A stretch of DNA of 64,000 nucleotides from RGIG5681 sp034180345 (GTDB lineage: Bacteria; Bacillota_I; Bacilli_A; Erysipelotrichales; Erysipelotrichaceae): positions 60,324-124,323 of the forward strand of contig JAXFOQ010000001.1 of NCBI GenBank assembly GCA_034180345.1. Reading direction: 5' to 3'. The translations under genes and the position numbers were made by a program. The stretch's first letter is position 1. Each line of letters starts with the position of its first letter. Under the pieces are notes generated by a model that saw only the letters and a list, made by a program, of their open reading frames with translations, had not been told where the DNA came from and did no database searches. This document shows positions 28,267 to 37,826 of this stretch, piece after piece.

Positions 28267-29217
28267 ATGAATTATATCGAAATAGCAAAAGATGTTGATC
28301 AAAATATATTAATGAATATTATTGGTATCTCCGATAGCAATCTTTTATGTTTGGAAAAGTTATATAATTTTGAAATTATTTATCGTGATGGTGTTTTTAA
28401 ATGTTTTACTGATAATCAAAGTAAAGTTGATAAATTAGCTAGACATTTAGATATTTTGATTGATTTATCCAATGATAAAATCATTGATCATAGTATTATT
28501 AATTATACATTTGAAAAAATTAAGGAACTTAATGAGGAAAATTTAGAAAAATTAGATCAGATATATGGATATACCAATCAAGGTAGGGCAATTAAGCCTA
28601 AGACCCTAGGACAAAAATATTTGTTGGAAGCAATTGATAATAATACCATTACCTTTGTGAATGGTCCTGCTGGTACTGGTAAGACCTATCTTTCGGTTTT
28701 GATGGCGGTAAACGCTTTGAAAAACAATGATATTAAGCGTATTGTTTTAACCCGTCCAGCTGTAGAAGCTGGTGAGAATCTTGGCTTTCTTCCTGGTGAT
28801 CTTAAGGAAAAGGTCGATCCTTATTTAACCCCACTTTATGACTGTCTTTATGATTTTTTGGGAGTTAATAAAACTGAACAATTAATTGAGAATGAAATTA
28901 TTGAAATAGCACCGCTGGCATATATGCGTGGTCGTACTTTGGATAATGCTTTTATTATTTTAGATGAAGCTCAAAATACGACCAGTGGTCAGATGAAAAT
29001 GTTTTTGACAAGGCTTGGATATAACTCTAAAATGGTAATTGTTGGCGATAGTAGTCAAGTTGATATTGAACTTAAGCACACTAAGAGCGCACTTAAAGAA
29101 GCGATGAAACTTTTAAAAGGTATTGACGATATTGCGAATGTTTGTTTAAATTTGAATGATGTTGTAAGAAATCATTTGGTACTAGAGATTATCAAACGAT
29201 ATGAGGGTAGGGTATGA
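28267..29217 (+). CDS. phoH: PhoH-family ATPase (YbeZ-like)
   Basis: A 316-residue protein with the P-loop GPAGTGKTYLS, the PhoH motif TRPAVEAGENLGFLPGDLKEKVDPYLTPLYD and Walker B FIILDEAQNTT, followed by VGDSSQVD. PhoH/YbeZ acts as an ATPase linked to RNA metabolism, often partnered with the endoribonuclease YbeY. Here ybeY does not follow; the next gene is a small membrane protein. There is no clear ribosome-binding site. It overlaps that gene by 4 bp. Confidence 0.92.
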   Translation: MNYIEIAKDVDQNILMNIIGISDSNLLCLEKLYNFEIIYRDGVFKCFTDNQSKVDKLARHLDILIDLSNDKIIDHSIINYTFEKIKELNEENLEKLDQIYGYTNQGRAIKPKTLGQKYLLEAIDNNTITFVNGPAGTGKTYLSVLMAVNALKNNDIKRIVLTRPAVEAGENLGFLPGDLKEKVDPYLTPLYDCLYDFLGVNKTEQLIENEIIEIAPLAYMRGRTLDNAFIILDEAQNTTSGQMKMFLTRLGYNSKMVIVGDSSQVDIELKHTKSALKEAMKLLKGIDDIANVCLNLNDVVRNHLVLEIIKRYEGRV

Positions 29218-29594
29218 ATAAAAAATATTTTCTATTGAGCTTAATTCCACTTGTTATATATATCTTGGCATTTGCCTTTGTATATACAAATAATTTAAAT
29301 CCTAAAATTAATATTGATGCCTTTTATTTTATGGGAACATTCTATTTGATGTTTATTTATTTTGTTGGTACGGAAAAACCTATTTTTGAAAAATATGTTC
29401 CATTTATTATGGTGGCAATGTCATTTATTTTTATCTATGTTGATAATACTTATAATTACTTATTCGGTAAGTTAGGAGCTTTTGTGTACTTACCGATAGG
29501 GTTTATATATTATGGTATTTTAATTCATAAACAAACGGAAGAAGATAAAAACCGTAATATTATTCGTATTAGAAATCGGAGAGTTAAAAGATAG
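29214..29594 (+). CDS. Small hydrophobic membrane protein of 126 residues
   Basis: Unrecognised protein with about four membrane segments and a basic cytosolic tail rich in arginine (IIRIRNRRVKR). It overlaps phoH by 4 bp and is followed 8 bp later by the phosphate cotransporter gene, so it sits within that operon. No catalytic motif is visible. A role linked to its neighbours is inference only. Confidence 0.65.
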   Translation: MNKKYFLLSLIPLVIYILAFAFVYTNNLNPKINIDAFYFMGTFYLMFIYFVGTEKPIFEKYVPFIMVAMSFIFIYVDNTYNYLFGKLGAFVYLPIGFIYYGILIHKQTEEDKNRNIIRIRNRRVKR

Positions 29595-29602
29595 GGAGAG
29601 AT

Positions 29603-31255
29603 ATGGCAACTAATTTTGATATTGGCTTAGTACTTGGTGGTTTCGGACTTTTTATGTTCGGAATGAAATTTATGGGCGAGGGTCTAAAATCTTATTCTGG
29701 CAGTAAAATGCGTGATTTAATTGATAAATATACCACTAATCCTTTGATGGGTATTTTGATTGGCTGCGTGGTTACTTGTGCTATTCAGTCATCAGCTGCT
29801 ACCAGTGTGATTGCGATCGGTTTTGTAAGGGCTGGAATGATGAAACTGGAACAGGCCTTTGGTATTTTGATGGGAGCCAACATCGGAACCACTGTTACGG
29901 CTTTTCTGATTGGTTTGAAGGTTGAAAAGTATGCACTTTATTTTTGTTTTGCGGGTGGTTTAATCTTAAGTCTTGCTAATCGTAAAAAAACAATTTATAT
30001 TGCTCAAATTATCATGGGGTTTGGTGCCTTGTTTTATGGTTTGAAAATAATGGGTGATGCCCTAGCTATTTTGGCTACTTCACCATCATTTTCAAAATTT
30101 ACGGAATTGACTGCCACAAAGCCAATCTTATCTTTTGGTGGTGGTTTGATTGTTACAATGCTCTTACAATCAAGTAGTGTTGCGATTGGTATTATGCAAA
30201 AATTATATGAGACAGGAGGAGTTTCACTGCTTCCAGCAATGCTCTTTGTTTTTGCAGCTAATATCGGTACAACAATCACTGGTATTTTAGCTTCAATCGG
30301 AGGTTCGGTAAATTCTAAACGCAGTGCCTATATCAATACTTTATTCAATGTTATTGTGGTGGTATTTTTTACTATTATTCTTAGACCGTATATGGATTTT
30401 CTAAATTATTTAACTAAGTTTTTGAATCTAAGTCCAATGATGGAGATTGCCTTTGGACATATGTTATTCAATGTTACTGGCGTGGTATTATTACTACCAT
30501 TTATTAGTCGTCTAGTTAAGTTTATTAAGTTTTTGGTTCCTGGTCATGATAATGGTTTGGCAGATATTAAGGTCAAGGAGATTGATCATAATTTAGCAGC
30601 CACCCATCCTGCGATGGCACTGGAAGTAACCAAAAAGGAAATTGACTTATTGAAGAAATTAGTTATTGAAAATGTCCGTCAAACAAGAGATTATTTTAGA
30701 GGCGGTAAAATTAATAACGAATTGAAAGAAATGATTACCGGTAAAGAATCATTGATTAATGATATTGATAAGGCTATTTCAAACAATTTGCGAATCATCT
30801 CTAAATCACAACTTACCGAAAGTGATATGTCTATTTATACTGTGCAGGCAGCAACGATTAAAAACCTTGAGCGTATTGGTGATATTGCTTTAAATTTAAT
30901 GGAATTTTATGAAATGGTTTATGATGATAAAGAAAAATTTTCAAAATTTGCGAATGAAGAAGTCAATGAAATGTATGATATTTTCGATAAGATGTTTGAG
31001 GTGGTGGAAAAAATCTTCTTTGAAAATCAGTATCATTTAATTGGTGAATTGGCAGCTTATGAAGATGATTTGGATATTCTTGAAAATCGTGCACAAAAAG
31101 GGCATTTCAAACGCTTGGGTCTTGATGAATGCCAATCAAATATTGCCGGTTCGGTATATTGTGATATTTTAAGTAATTTAGAGCGTATGGGTGATCATTG
31201 TAATAATATCGGTCGTGATTGCGTTCGTGAACATAAGCTCTTAAATAATGACTAG
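29603..31255 (+). CDS. Na/Pi cotransporter-family protein with PhoU-like domain
   Basis: A 550-residue protein. The membrane part (about 1-310) carries two similar QSS repeats, CAIQSSAATSV and LLQSSSVAIG, as in NptA/SLC34-type sodium-phosphate carriers. The C-terminal ~200 residues are helical and PhoU-like (NLERIGDIALN, DILSNLERMGDHCNNIGRD). Phosphate uptake is known for the family, but some members with this architecture respond to other signals. An AGGGAGAG site precedes the start. Confidence 0.88.
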   Translation: MATNFDIGLVLGGFGLFMFGMKFMGEGLKSYSGSKMRDLIDKYTTNPLMGILIGCVVTCAIQSSAATSVIAIGFVRAGMMKLEQAFGILMGANIGTTVTAFLIGLKVEKYALYFCFAGGLILSLANRKKTIYIAQIIMGFGALFYGLKIMGDALAILATSPSFSKFTELTATKPILSFGGGLIVTMLLQSSSVAIGIMQKLYETGGVSLLPAMLFVFAANIGTTITGILASIGGSVNSKRSAYINTLFNVIVVVFFTIILRPYMDFLNYLTKFLNLSPMMEIAFGHMLFNVTGVVLLLPFISRLVKFIKFLVPGHDNGLADIKVKEIDHNLAATHPAMALEVTKKEIDLLKKLVIENVRQTRDYFRGGKINNELKEMITGKESLINDIDKAISNNLRIISKSQLTESDMSIYTVQAATIKNLERIGDIALNLMEFYEMVYDDKEKFSKFANEEVNEMYDIFDKMFEVVEKIFFENQYHLIGELAAYEDDLDILENRAQKGHFKRLGLDECQSNIAGSVYCDILSNLERMGDHCNNIGRDCVREHKLLNND

Positions 31256-31268
31256 TTAATCATATTAA

Positions 31269-32180
31269 TTATTTAATATATAAACTATTTTTAGGCACTC
31301 TTAATCTAAGTGCCTTTTCTAATACTTCGATTTCTAATTTAAAACATTCATAGTTTTCACCATCACTTTCTAAACTACTTTTGTTTTTAGAAATTAATTT
31401 AAAGTGTTTACATTTTTTAAAGTGGATGGCCTTAAGTTTTAAATGCCTACCATTTTTATATAGGGGGATGAATTTGAGGATTTTTGGAATACTTAGATAG
31501 TCGATATGACAAATATCTAAATAGCCATCTTGGCAATCAGCCATCGGTGTAGGATTGAAGCCATTACCATAATATTTACCATTCATAATCGTTATCAGCA
31601 TTGTGTTGATGGTGGTTTTTTGACCATCAATTTCAATCAAATATTCTTTATTTTTTCTAAATAATAAATTTTTAATAATGCCGATATTGTAGGCGTTATT
31701 TTTATGAATGGTGGTATTTTTAATGATTTTTACCGCATCAGCATTGATGTCAGCATCAAAGCCCAAGGAGGTACAGTTGATAAATTTATAGTCTTTATTA
31801 TCTCTACGGGCGTGGCAAAGATCAATTCTAGTTTCATAGGAATCTAACAAATCATTCAATAATTCTTCGGTAGGGTGATTTTGATCGCCAATCATTCTGA
31901 AAAAGTCATTACCAGATCCTGTTGGTAAAATAGCCATTGGTACATCCTCATTAAGACCGTTAACAACTTCAAAAATAGTCCCATCACCACCAACAGAAAC
32001 AATGCATACATCATCTTCTTTACTGAAGGTTTTAGTTATTGCACTGGCATGACCAGGATATTCGGTTTTTATGATTTCATATTCAAGATTTGCTTGTTGC
32101 ATAACACGGTGAATTGTATTTATTTCTTTGACACTTTTACCTTGGCCACTGGTAATATTTACTACAAAAATCCATTTCAT
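31269..32180 (-). CDS. Diacylglycerol kinase-family lipid kinase
   Basis: A 303-residue protein of the DagK/YegS family. The NITSGQGK opening corresponds to the nucleotide region, and GGDGTIFEVVNGL plus LPTGSGNDFFRM form the catalytic signature. A C-terminal lobe ends in the late SLESDGENYECFKLEIEVL segment. It phosphorylates a lipid, most often diacylglycerol, in membrane lipid turnover. It overlaps the choline-kinase-like gene by 4 bp (ATGA), so the two are co-translated and may share a lipid or envelope role. Confidence 0.88.
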   Translation of the reverse strand: MKWIFVVNITSGQGKSVKEINTIHRVMQQANLEYEIIKTEYPGHASAITKTFSKEDDVCIVSVGGDGTIFEVVNGLNEDVPMAILPTGSGNDFFRMIGDQNHPTEELLNDLLDSYETRIDLCHARRDNKDYKFINCTSLGFDADINADAVKIIKNTTIHKNNAYNIGIIKNLLFRKNKEYLIEIDGQKTTINTMLITIMNGKYYGNGFNPTPMADCQDGYLDICHIDYLSIPKILKFIPLYKNGRHLKLKAIHFKKCKHFKLISKNKSSLESDGENYECFKLEIEVLEKALRLRVPKNSLYIK

Positions 32181-33004
32181 AATTGATTGTAACTCCTTTG
32201 CAACATTTCTATTTTATCATTAAATATTTTAAGATAAATATCTTTGTGGCGTAAATCATACATCATATTAGACCAGGCCGCCCATAATAAATTGTGGACA
32301 TTTTCAAATACTAATATTTGTCGTCTTAATTCTTGATCTATTTCACCATCAAAATAATTTTGATAAATTTCTTCTCTTATTAGTGGGTTGTTGATGTTGT
32401 TTTCGGTGATAAAACTCATCAAATCAAATAGAGGATCATTATCTTTGGCATATTCCCAGTCAATTAGATAACAACGATCTTCATCAAAAAGGATATTACC
32501 GTCAACCAAGTCATTATGACATAGGATATGTTTATTGTTGATTGAATGATATAAAAGCCAAATATCATCGTAATCTTGGTAATTGATTAATTGTTTGGTG
32601 ATTTTATTTTTAAAGCTTAGATATTTTTGGTAGGGATTAAATTCAACGCCAATTTTAAATTCTTGACGATGAAATTCCTTTAATTTTTTAATTGCCATTA
32701 AATGTTTATTAGTTTTTGTGCATTGTCCATAAGTTTCAATATCCAAATATTTGGTAATTCTAATCCCGGTTTTATCATCATAAAATACTTCTTCAACATC
32801 CAAACCTGTATTATTGATTAAGGCTAATATTTTTGGATATTCTTGGGCACGGATAAGTGCTTTCACATCCTTTTTTGGAACATTGACGATATATTTATTA
32901 TTATTGGCTTCACAAAAATAAATATCATTTGTTAAACCTAATGTGGTTTTAGTTGTTATAATATTGGTATTAAAGATTGATGATAGATATTTTTCTAAAT
33001 TCAT
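32177..33004 (-). CDS. Choline/ethanolamine-kinase-like phosphotransferase (LicA-type)
   Basis: A 275-residue protein-kinase-fold enzyme. The catalytic motif is HNDLVDGNILF, the metal motif IDWEYAKDNDPLFDLMSFI; the N-terminal GLTNDIYF is the nucleotide-loop form of LicA-like enzymes. It probably phosphorylates choline or another small alcohol. I start it at the minus-strand ATG at 33004 because TACAAT ends six bases upstream; a longer frame would run into the rdgB promoter. It is followed by a lipid kinase. Confidence 0.82.
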   Translation of the reverse strand: MNLEKYLSSIFNTNIITTKTTLGLTNDIYFCEANNNKYIVNVPKKDVKALIRAQEYPKILALINNTGLDVEEVFYDDKTGIRITKYLDIETYGQCTKTNKHLMAIKKLKEFHRQEFKIGVEFNPYQKYLSFKNKITKQLINYQDYDDIWLLYHSINNKHILCHNDLVDGNILFDEDRCYLIDWEYAKDNDPLFDLMSFITENNINNPLIREEIYQNYFDGEIDQELRRQILVFENVHNLLWAAWSNMMYDLRHKDIYLKIFNDKIEMLQRSYNQL

Positions 33005-33009
33005 ATCTT

Positions 33010-33016
33010 TATTGTA
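33010..33016. promoter_or_regulatory. Shared promoter core of the divergent licA-like and rdgB genes
   Basis: Minus strand: TACAAT (33016-33011), six bases, ATG at 33004. Plus strand: TATTGT (33010-33015) would give a start two bases before the rdgB ATG at 33024. The two -10 boxes overlap almost fully, and neither gene has a ribosome-binding site. Confidence 0.55.
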
Positions 33017-33023
33017 TAACATT

Positions 33024-33602
33024 ATGAAAAAAATATTAATTGCAAGTTCAAATAAACACAAAATCCAAGAGTTTAATAAAATGTTAAATCCCTTGGGAAT
33101 TGATGTGGTATCACCAAGTGATTTTAATGACTTTGATGATGTTGAAGAAAAGGGTAAAACATTTAAAGAAAATGCCTTAATTAAAGCTAAGTATTATTTT
33201 GATAAATATCATTTGCCAACGATTGCTGATGACAGTGGTATTTCGATAGCTTATTTTGGAGGCCTTCCCAACATTTATAGCGCTCGTTTTTTAAAGAATC
33301 TTAACTATAAGGATAAGAATAATCTCATCTGTAAAATTATGAAGGGCGTTAATAATCGCCATGCCCATTATACCTGTCATTTGGTTTATCTTGATCAAAG
33401 TGAATGTGTTCATTTTGAAGCATATCTACATGGTTTGATTGCCGAAAAACCTATGGGCGAACATGGTTTTGGCTATGACCCGATCTTTTTAGTAGGTGAA
33501 GAAGGTAAGACTCTGGGCGAATTAAGTGCTGATGTTAAGGCTAAAATATCTCATCGTGCTAAGGCGCTAATGAAATTGGTGGCATATTTTGAAAAAAACT
33601 AA
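33024..33602 (+). CDS. rdgB: RdgB/HAM1-type dITP/XTP pyrophosphatase
   Basis: A 192-residue nucleotide-sanitising enzyme that hydrolyses dITP and XTP to keep deaminated purines out of DNA. The sequence opens MKKILIASSNKHKIQEF, with the TFKENALIKAKYY helix, ADDSGISI with the catalytic aspartate, HGFGYDPIF and the terminal KISHRAKAL. The ATG at 33024 is chosen because the family starts there and the divergent promoter lies just upstream. It overlaps the next gene by 14 bp. Confidence 0.93.
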   Translation: MKKILIASSNKHKIQEFNKMLNPLGIDVVSPSDFNDFDDVEEKGKTFKENALIKAKYYFDKYHLPTIADDSGISIAYFGGLPNIYSARFLKNLNYKDKNNLICKIMKGVNNRHAHYTCHLVYLDQSECVHFEAYLHGLIAEKPMGEHGFGYDPIFLVGEEGKTLGELSADVKAKISHRAKALMKLVAYFEKN

Positions 33603-34263
33603 GTACTATATAATTTCGATAGTGTTAATAACGATACTATTATTACTACCGATTTTAATTATTGTGAATGATTTGAATTATTATCATTATGCTTTTGAAA
33701 AATATGGCGTTTATCAAGATTTAATTATTGATAAAAGCAATCTTGAATTGATTATCAGGAATATTTTTGATTATTTAAATGATAAGGCTGTTAATTTATA
33801 TACTGATGCTATGCACATTGATGGGGCATTGAGAAGCTTTTATACCCAACGCGATTTATGGCATATGGTTGATGTTAAAAATCTATATCTATTATTTAAA
33901 ACGATATTATATATATCTTTAAGCTTTTTCTTATTTTTGATTACTTTGGTGATGGCTGGTAAGGTTGAGTTTAATTTTAAAGATTTTTTTAAGGCTTATC
34001 AGCATACTTTGGTTGTCTTTATTTTTATGATTATAGGTATTGGTAGTTATGCTTTAATTGACTTTGAACGCTTTTGGATTAATTTTCACGAGGTATTATT
34101 TACCAACGATCTTTATTTATTAGATCCTAGCTATAGTTGTTTAATCAGGATGCTGCCACTTGGCTTATTCAATGAATTGGTACTCAGGATAGTTGGTGGT
34201 GTTATTGTGCTAATTGCCTTGTCATATTTTATTTTTAGATTTTTATTTAGGAGGTTAAGATGA
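33589..34263 (+). CDS. TIGR01906/DUF1461-type integral membrane protein
   Basis: A 224-residue membrane protein with an N-terminal helix, then two central and one C-terminal helix. It has a conserved-looking late motif FHEVLFTNDLYLLDPSYSCLIRMLP, typical of this family. The start is a TTG inside the end of rdgB, after a GGTGG. Function is unknown for the family. The end overlaps trmL by 4 bp. Confidence 0.82.
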   Translation: MKKTKYYIISIVLITILLLLPILIIVNDLNYYHYAFEKYGVYQDLIIDKSNLELIIRNIFDYLNDKAVNLYTDAMHIDGALRSFYTQRDLWHMVDVKNLYLLFKTILYISLSFFLFLITLVMAGKVEFNFKDFFKAYQHTLVVFIFMIIGIGSYALIDFERFWINFHEVLFTNDLYLLDPSYSCLIRMLPLGLFNELVLRIVGGVIVLIALSYFIFRFLFRRLR

Positions 34264-34796
34264 TTAACATTGTATTGTTTGAACCAGAAATTCCTGCCAA
34301 TACTGGTAATATTATGAGGACCTGTGTGGTCTTTAATTGTAAATTACATTTGATTGAACCCTTGGGTTTTAGTCTTGATGAGAAACATTTAAGACGCAGT
34401 GGTATGGACTATATTAAAGATCTAGAATATTTTACCTATCCTAATTGGCAAGGGTTTTATGATAATCACAGTCAAGGGCGTTATATCTATTTTACCCGTT
34501 ATGGTTTTAAACACTTGGGTGAATTGAAACTTGAACATCATTGTCAGGAAGAAGACTTATATTTGGTATTTGGTAAAGAAAGCACCGGTATTGATAAGGG
34601 TATTTTAGTTGAACATCTTGATGAATGTTATCGAATACCGATGGATGCCAAAGCTAGGTCGCTTAACTTATCTAATTGTGTTGCCCTAGGAACTTATGAG
34701 GTATTAAGACAACTTAATTTTCCTAATTTAAGCACGAAAGAAGTAATTAAGGGTGAAGATTTTTTAATTCATCAGCAGGAAATTAAAAATGATTAA
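34260..34796 (+). CDS. trmL: TrmL, tRNA C34/U34 2'-O-methyltransferase
   Basis: A 178-residue SPOUT methyltransferase acting on the wobble position of tRNA-Leu. Landmarks are LFEPEIPANTGNIMRTC, the LVFGKESTGIDKG knot region and the C-terminal IPMDAKARSLNLSNCVAL. Both neighbours overlap it (4 bp and 8 bp). AGGAGG lies just before the ATG. Confidence 0.95.
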   Translation: MINIVLFEPEIPANTGNIMRTCVVFNCKLHLIEPLGFSLDEKHLRRSGMDYIKDLEYFTYPNWQGFYDNHSQGRYIYFTRYGFKHLGELKLEHHCQEEDLYLVFGKESTGIDKGILVEHLDECYRIPMDAKARSLNLSNCVALGTYEVLRQLNFPNLSTKEVIKGEDFLIHQQEIKND

Positions 34797-35262
34797 AATT
34801 GTTTTAGTTAGTGATAATCACGGTAATAAAGAATTGTTGAAAAATATTCGGATGCTTCATTATGATGCTGATTATTATCTTTGTTGCGGTGATTTTGTCA
34901 TGAGCGATCAAGATATTAAAGAATCGGGTTATTTAGGTGTTAAGGGTAATTGTGATTATTATGCTACATCATTGCCCTATGAACACTTTATTGAAGTCTT
35001 AGACCATAAGATCATGCTGGTCCATGGCCATCGTTTTTATGATATTTATGGCGATAAAAAAAGTTTGGCTAACTATGCCAAGGCCCATGATTGTGAGCTG
35101 GTATTTTATGGTCATACCCATGTTTTTAAAGATGAGCTTGTTGATGGTATTAGATTAATCAATCCCGGTTCAGTTAAGTATAATAAGGATTTTACAAATC
35201 CCAGTTATGCTATTATTGAGTTGGATCATAAGATAATTAAAGTTATCAGAAAAGAAGTTTAA
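34789..35262 (+). CDS. YfcE-type metallophosphoesterase
   Basis: A 157-residue small calcineurin-fold phosphodiesterase. The metal motifs are VSDNHGN, CCGDF, GVKGNCD, LVHGHRF and FYGHTHV. Family members hydrolyse artificial phosphodiesters; the physiological substrate is unknown. It overlaps trmL by 8 bp and precedes murD. Confidence 0.88.
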   Translation: MIKIVLVSDNHGNKELLKNIRMLHYDADYYLCCGDFVMSDQDIKESGYLGVKGNCDYYATSLPYEHFIEVLDHKIMLVHGHRFYDIYGDKKSLANYAKAHDCELVFYGHTHVFKDELVDGIRLINPGSVKYNKDFTNPSYAIIELDHKIIKVIRKEV

Positions 35263-35281
35263 CTGTTTTAAGGAGTAAAAG

Positions 35282-36577
35282 ATGGTATTTGAGGAATTGA
35301 ATTATCGCAGTATTGCTATATATGGTTTGGGTTTAGAAGGTAAGTCAACGCTTAATTTTCTTAAAAGACATAATTACCAAGGGCTAATTTATCTTGTTGA
35401 TGATCAGGTTAAGGATTTAGATGTTTTATTGACTGATAATGTTTTGCTGGGAGATAAAGAAGTTTTTGCTCAGGTAGATTTAATCATTAAATCACCTGGT
35501 ATTATCGTATCGGAGGATTTTTTATATTTTGATAAACTTAGCAGTCAAACGGAAATTTGTTTAAAATATTATTCTCAACAGGTTATTGGTATCACTGGTA
35601 CCAAGGGTAAAAGTACCACAACATCACTTATTTATCATTTATTTAAGGTTGCTGATAAAGAAGTCTTTATTGCAGGTAATATCGGTAAGCCAGTATTTGA
35701 TATTATTGATGATATTACTGATAACAGTATCATTGTCTATGAAATGAGTTGTCACCAATTGGCACTTAGTAGATTAAGTCCTAAAATTGCGATTTTCTTG
35801 AATTGTTATGAGGAACACCTTGATCGCTATCATAACTTTGAAAATTATTTGAAGGCTAAAGAAAATATCTATCGTTTTCAAAATAATGGCCTTGTGTATA
35901 TCAATAGTAAGCTAAGAAATATCAATGATCATACTAACTATATTTATTTGGGTCGTGATGTGCTTTGCAAGGATAAAACGATAAGCTATAAAAATCATCA
36001 TCTTGATCTTAGTTCTTATCAATATTCACTGATTGGTGAACATAATTTTTTTGATATTGGTGTTGCCTATGCTCTGGCTAAAGATTTTAATATTGCTGAT
36101 GAAATATTTATTAGGGCTGTCTGTACTTTTAAAACTCTACCTCATCGCTTAGAAAATTTAGGGACATATCAGGGTATTACTTTTTATAATGATTCGATTA
36201 GTACCAGTGTTGAATCAAGTATTGCTGCTATGCAATCGCTCAACCATATTGATGTGGTCTTACTAGGGGGCTTGGATCGTGGTATCGACTACCATGCTTT
36301 GCTTGAAAATCTTAAAGTTAATCCCATACCGAAGATAATTTTTATGTATGCGTCTGGTTTAAGAATGCTTAAAGAATTAGGGCAATGTCATAAAGAAATA
36401 TATTATTGCGATCATCTTAAACAGGCAGTTATTAAGGCCTATGAGATCGCTCAAAAGGGGACGGTGGTTTTAATGTCGCCAGCCAGTGCCTCTTATGATT
36501 CCTTTAAAAATTTTGAAGAACGAGGGAATAAATACTTTGAATATATTAAAAAATATCAAGGAGGACAGCAAGAATGA
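35282..36577 (+). CDS. murD: MurD, UDP-MurNAc-L-Ala:D-Glu ligase
   Basis: Adds D-glutamate during peptidoglycan precursor synthesis. The 431-residue product has the N-terminal YGLGLEGKS Rossmann segment, the P-loop GITGTKGKSTTT, YEMSCHQLALS, LNCYEEHLDRYHNFENYLKAK with the carbamylated-lysine region, and FYNDSISTS. The start has AAGGAG upstream. It overlaps the alcohol dehydrogenase gene by 4 bp, an unusual partner for a mur gene. Confidence 0.92.
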   Translation: MVFEELNYRSIAIYGLGLEGKSTLNFLKRHNYQGLIYLVDDQVKDLDVLLTDNVLLGDKEVFAQVDLIIKSPGIIVSEDFLYFDKLSSQTEICLKYYSQQVIGITGTKGKSTTTSLIYHLFKVADKEVFIAGNIGKPVFDIIDDITDNSIIVYEMSCHQLALSRLSPKIAIFLNCYEEHLDRYHNFENYLKAKENIYRFQNNGLVYINSKLRNINDHTNYIYLGRDVLCKDKTISYKNHHLDLSSYQYSLIGEHNFFDIGVAYALAKDFNIADEIFIRAVCTFKTLPHRLENLGTYQGITFYNDSISTSVESSIAAMQSLNHIDVVLLGGLDRGIDYHALLENLKVNPIPKIIFMYASGLRMLKELGQCHKEIYYCDHLKQAVIKAYEIAQKGTVVLMSPASASYDSFKNFEERGNKYFEYIKKYQGGQQE

Positions 36578-37737
36578 TTTATGATTTTAATTATCACAAT
36601 CCTACTAAAATTTATTTTGGCAGGGATAGTATTGATTATTTGAACAAGGAGCTTGAAAATTACGGAACTAATATTTTATTGGTCTATGGTTTTGGAAGCA
36701 TTAAAAAAATTGGATTTTACGATCAAGTAATCAATATTTTAAAAAGGGCTGATAAGCATATCTATGAACTTAGTGGTGTGATGCCCAATCCAACATTCGC
36801 AAAACTTTTGGAAGGTTGTAAAATGATCAATGACCATCATATCGACTTAATTTTAGCTGTTGGTGGTGGTTCGGTTATTGATTTGAGTAAGGCTATTTCG
36901 GCATCGTATAATATCAAAGATCCATGGACATATTATTGGGAAGAGCATAATCCTTGTGTGATTGACAATATTCCTGTTGCTAGTATTTTGACGATTGCTG
37001 GAACTGGCAGTGAATCCAATGGTGGTAGTGTTATTACCAATGAAGCTTTAAAACTTAAGAAGGGTCATGTATTTGAAAGCAAGGTCGCTCCTAAATTTTC
37101 TATTTTAAATCCTGAAATTACCTATTCAATTTCAATTAAACAATTAAAGAGTACCTCATTTGATATACTTTCACACTTAATGGAACAATATTTCTCTGGT
37201 CATGATGATAATGTTTCTGACTATTTATTGGAAGCATTAATGAAGGTGGTAATTAAAAACTTACCACTGGCTTTAAATGATTTAGAAAATTATGAAGTGC
37301 GTTCTAATTTGATGTGGGCATCAACAATGGCATTGAATAAAATTACGGGTGTATCTAAAAAACAAGATTGGAATGTCCATTGTCTTGAACATCAATTAGG
37401 AGCCTACACAGACTGTTCGCATGGTCTGGGACTAGCGGTTATCAGCAGATCTTATTATCGCCATCTGCTTGTCTATGCTCCAGATAAATTTAAAAGATTT
37501 GCGACTAATGTTTTTGGGATTGATGATAAACAAAAAAGTGATTTACAGTTAGCTCATGAGGGAATTGATGCGCTGCTTGCTTTTTTAGATCATCTTGAAT
37601 ATCCAACTACTTTAAGGCAATTAGGTTGCACAGAGGAAATGTTAAGTAAGATTGCTGAAAGTTCAGATAGTGATGGTTCTGATTATCATCAATTTACCAG
37701 TGATGAGTATTTGGATATTTTAAAGGAAGTATTCTAA
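36574..37737 (+). CDS. Iron-containing (group III) alcohol dehydrogenase, BdhA/YqhD-like
   Basis: A 387-residue enzyme with the NAD(P) motif AVGGGSVIDLSKAIS, the central AGTGSESNGGSVITN, DILSHLMEQYF, and CLEHQLGAYTDCSHGLGLAVI containing metal-ligand histidines. It reduces aldehydes to alcohols, as in butanol/ethanol formation. It has a strong AAGGAGG site, overlaps murD and is followed by an AT-rich gap before the infC leader. Confidence 0.9.
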   Translation: MIYDFNYHNPTKIYFGRDSIDYLNKELENYGTNILLVYGFGSIKKIGFYDQVINILKRADKHIYELSGVMPNPTFAKLLEGCKMINDHHIDLILAVGGGSVIDLSKAISASYNIKDPWTYYWEEHNPCVIDNIPVASILTIAGTGSESNGGSVITNEALKLKKGHVFESKVAPKFSILNPEITYSISIKQLKSTSFDILSHLMEQYFSGHDDNVSDYLLEALMKVVIKNLPLALNDLENYEVRSNLMWASTMALNKITGVSKKQDWNVHCLEHQLGAYTDCSHGLGLAVISRSYYRHLLVYAPDKFKRFATNVFGIDDKQKSDLQLAHEGIDALLAFLDHLEYPTTLRQLGCTEEMLSKIAESSDSDGSDYHQFTSDEYLDILKEVF

Positions 37738-37826
37738 AGATATTGTTTTATAAGCTTATATGATGAGGTTTAAAATAGCCATTTAAAAGTAATGCTGGAA
37801 TTTTCGCATGTTTATAATACATTTAT

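Noticed and set aside
37750..37765. TATAAGCTTATA palindrome after the alcohol dehydrogenase as a terminator
   Set aside because: The stem is short and AT-only with no T run.
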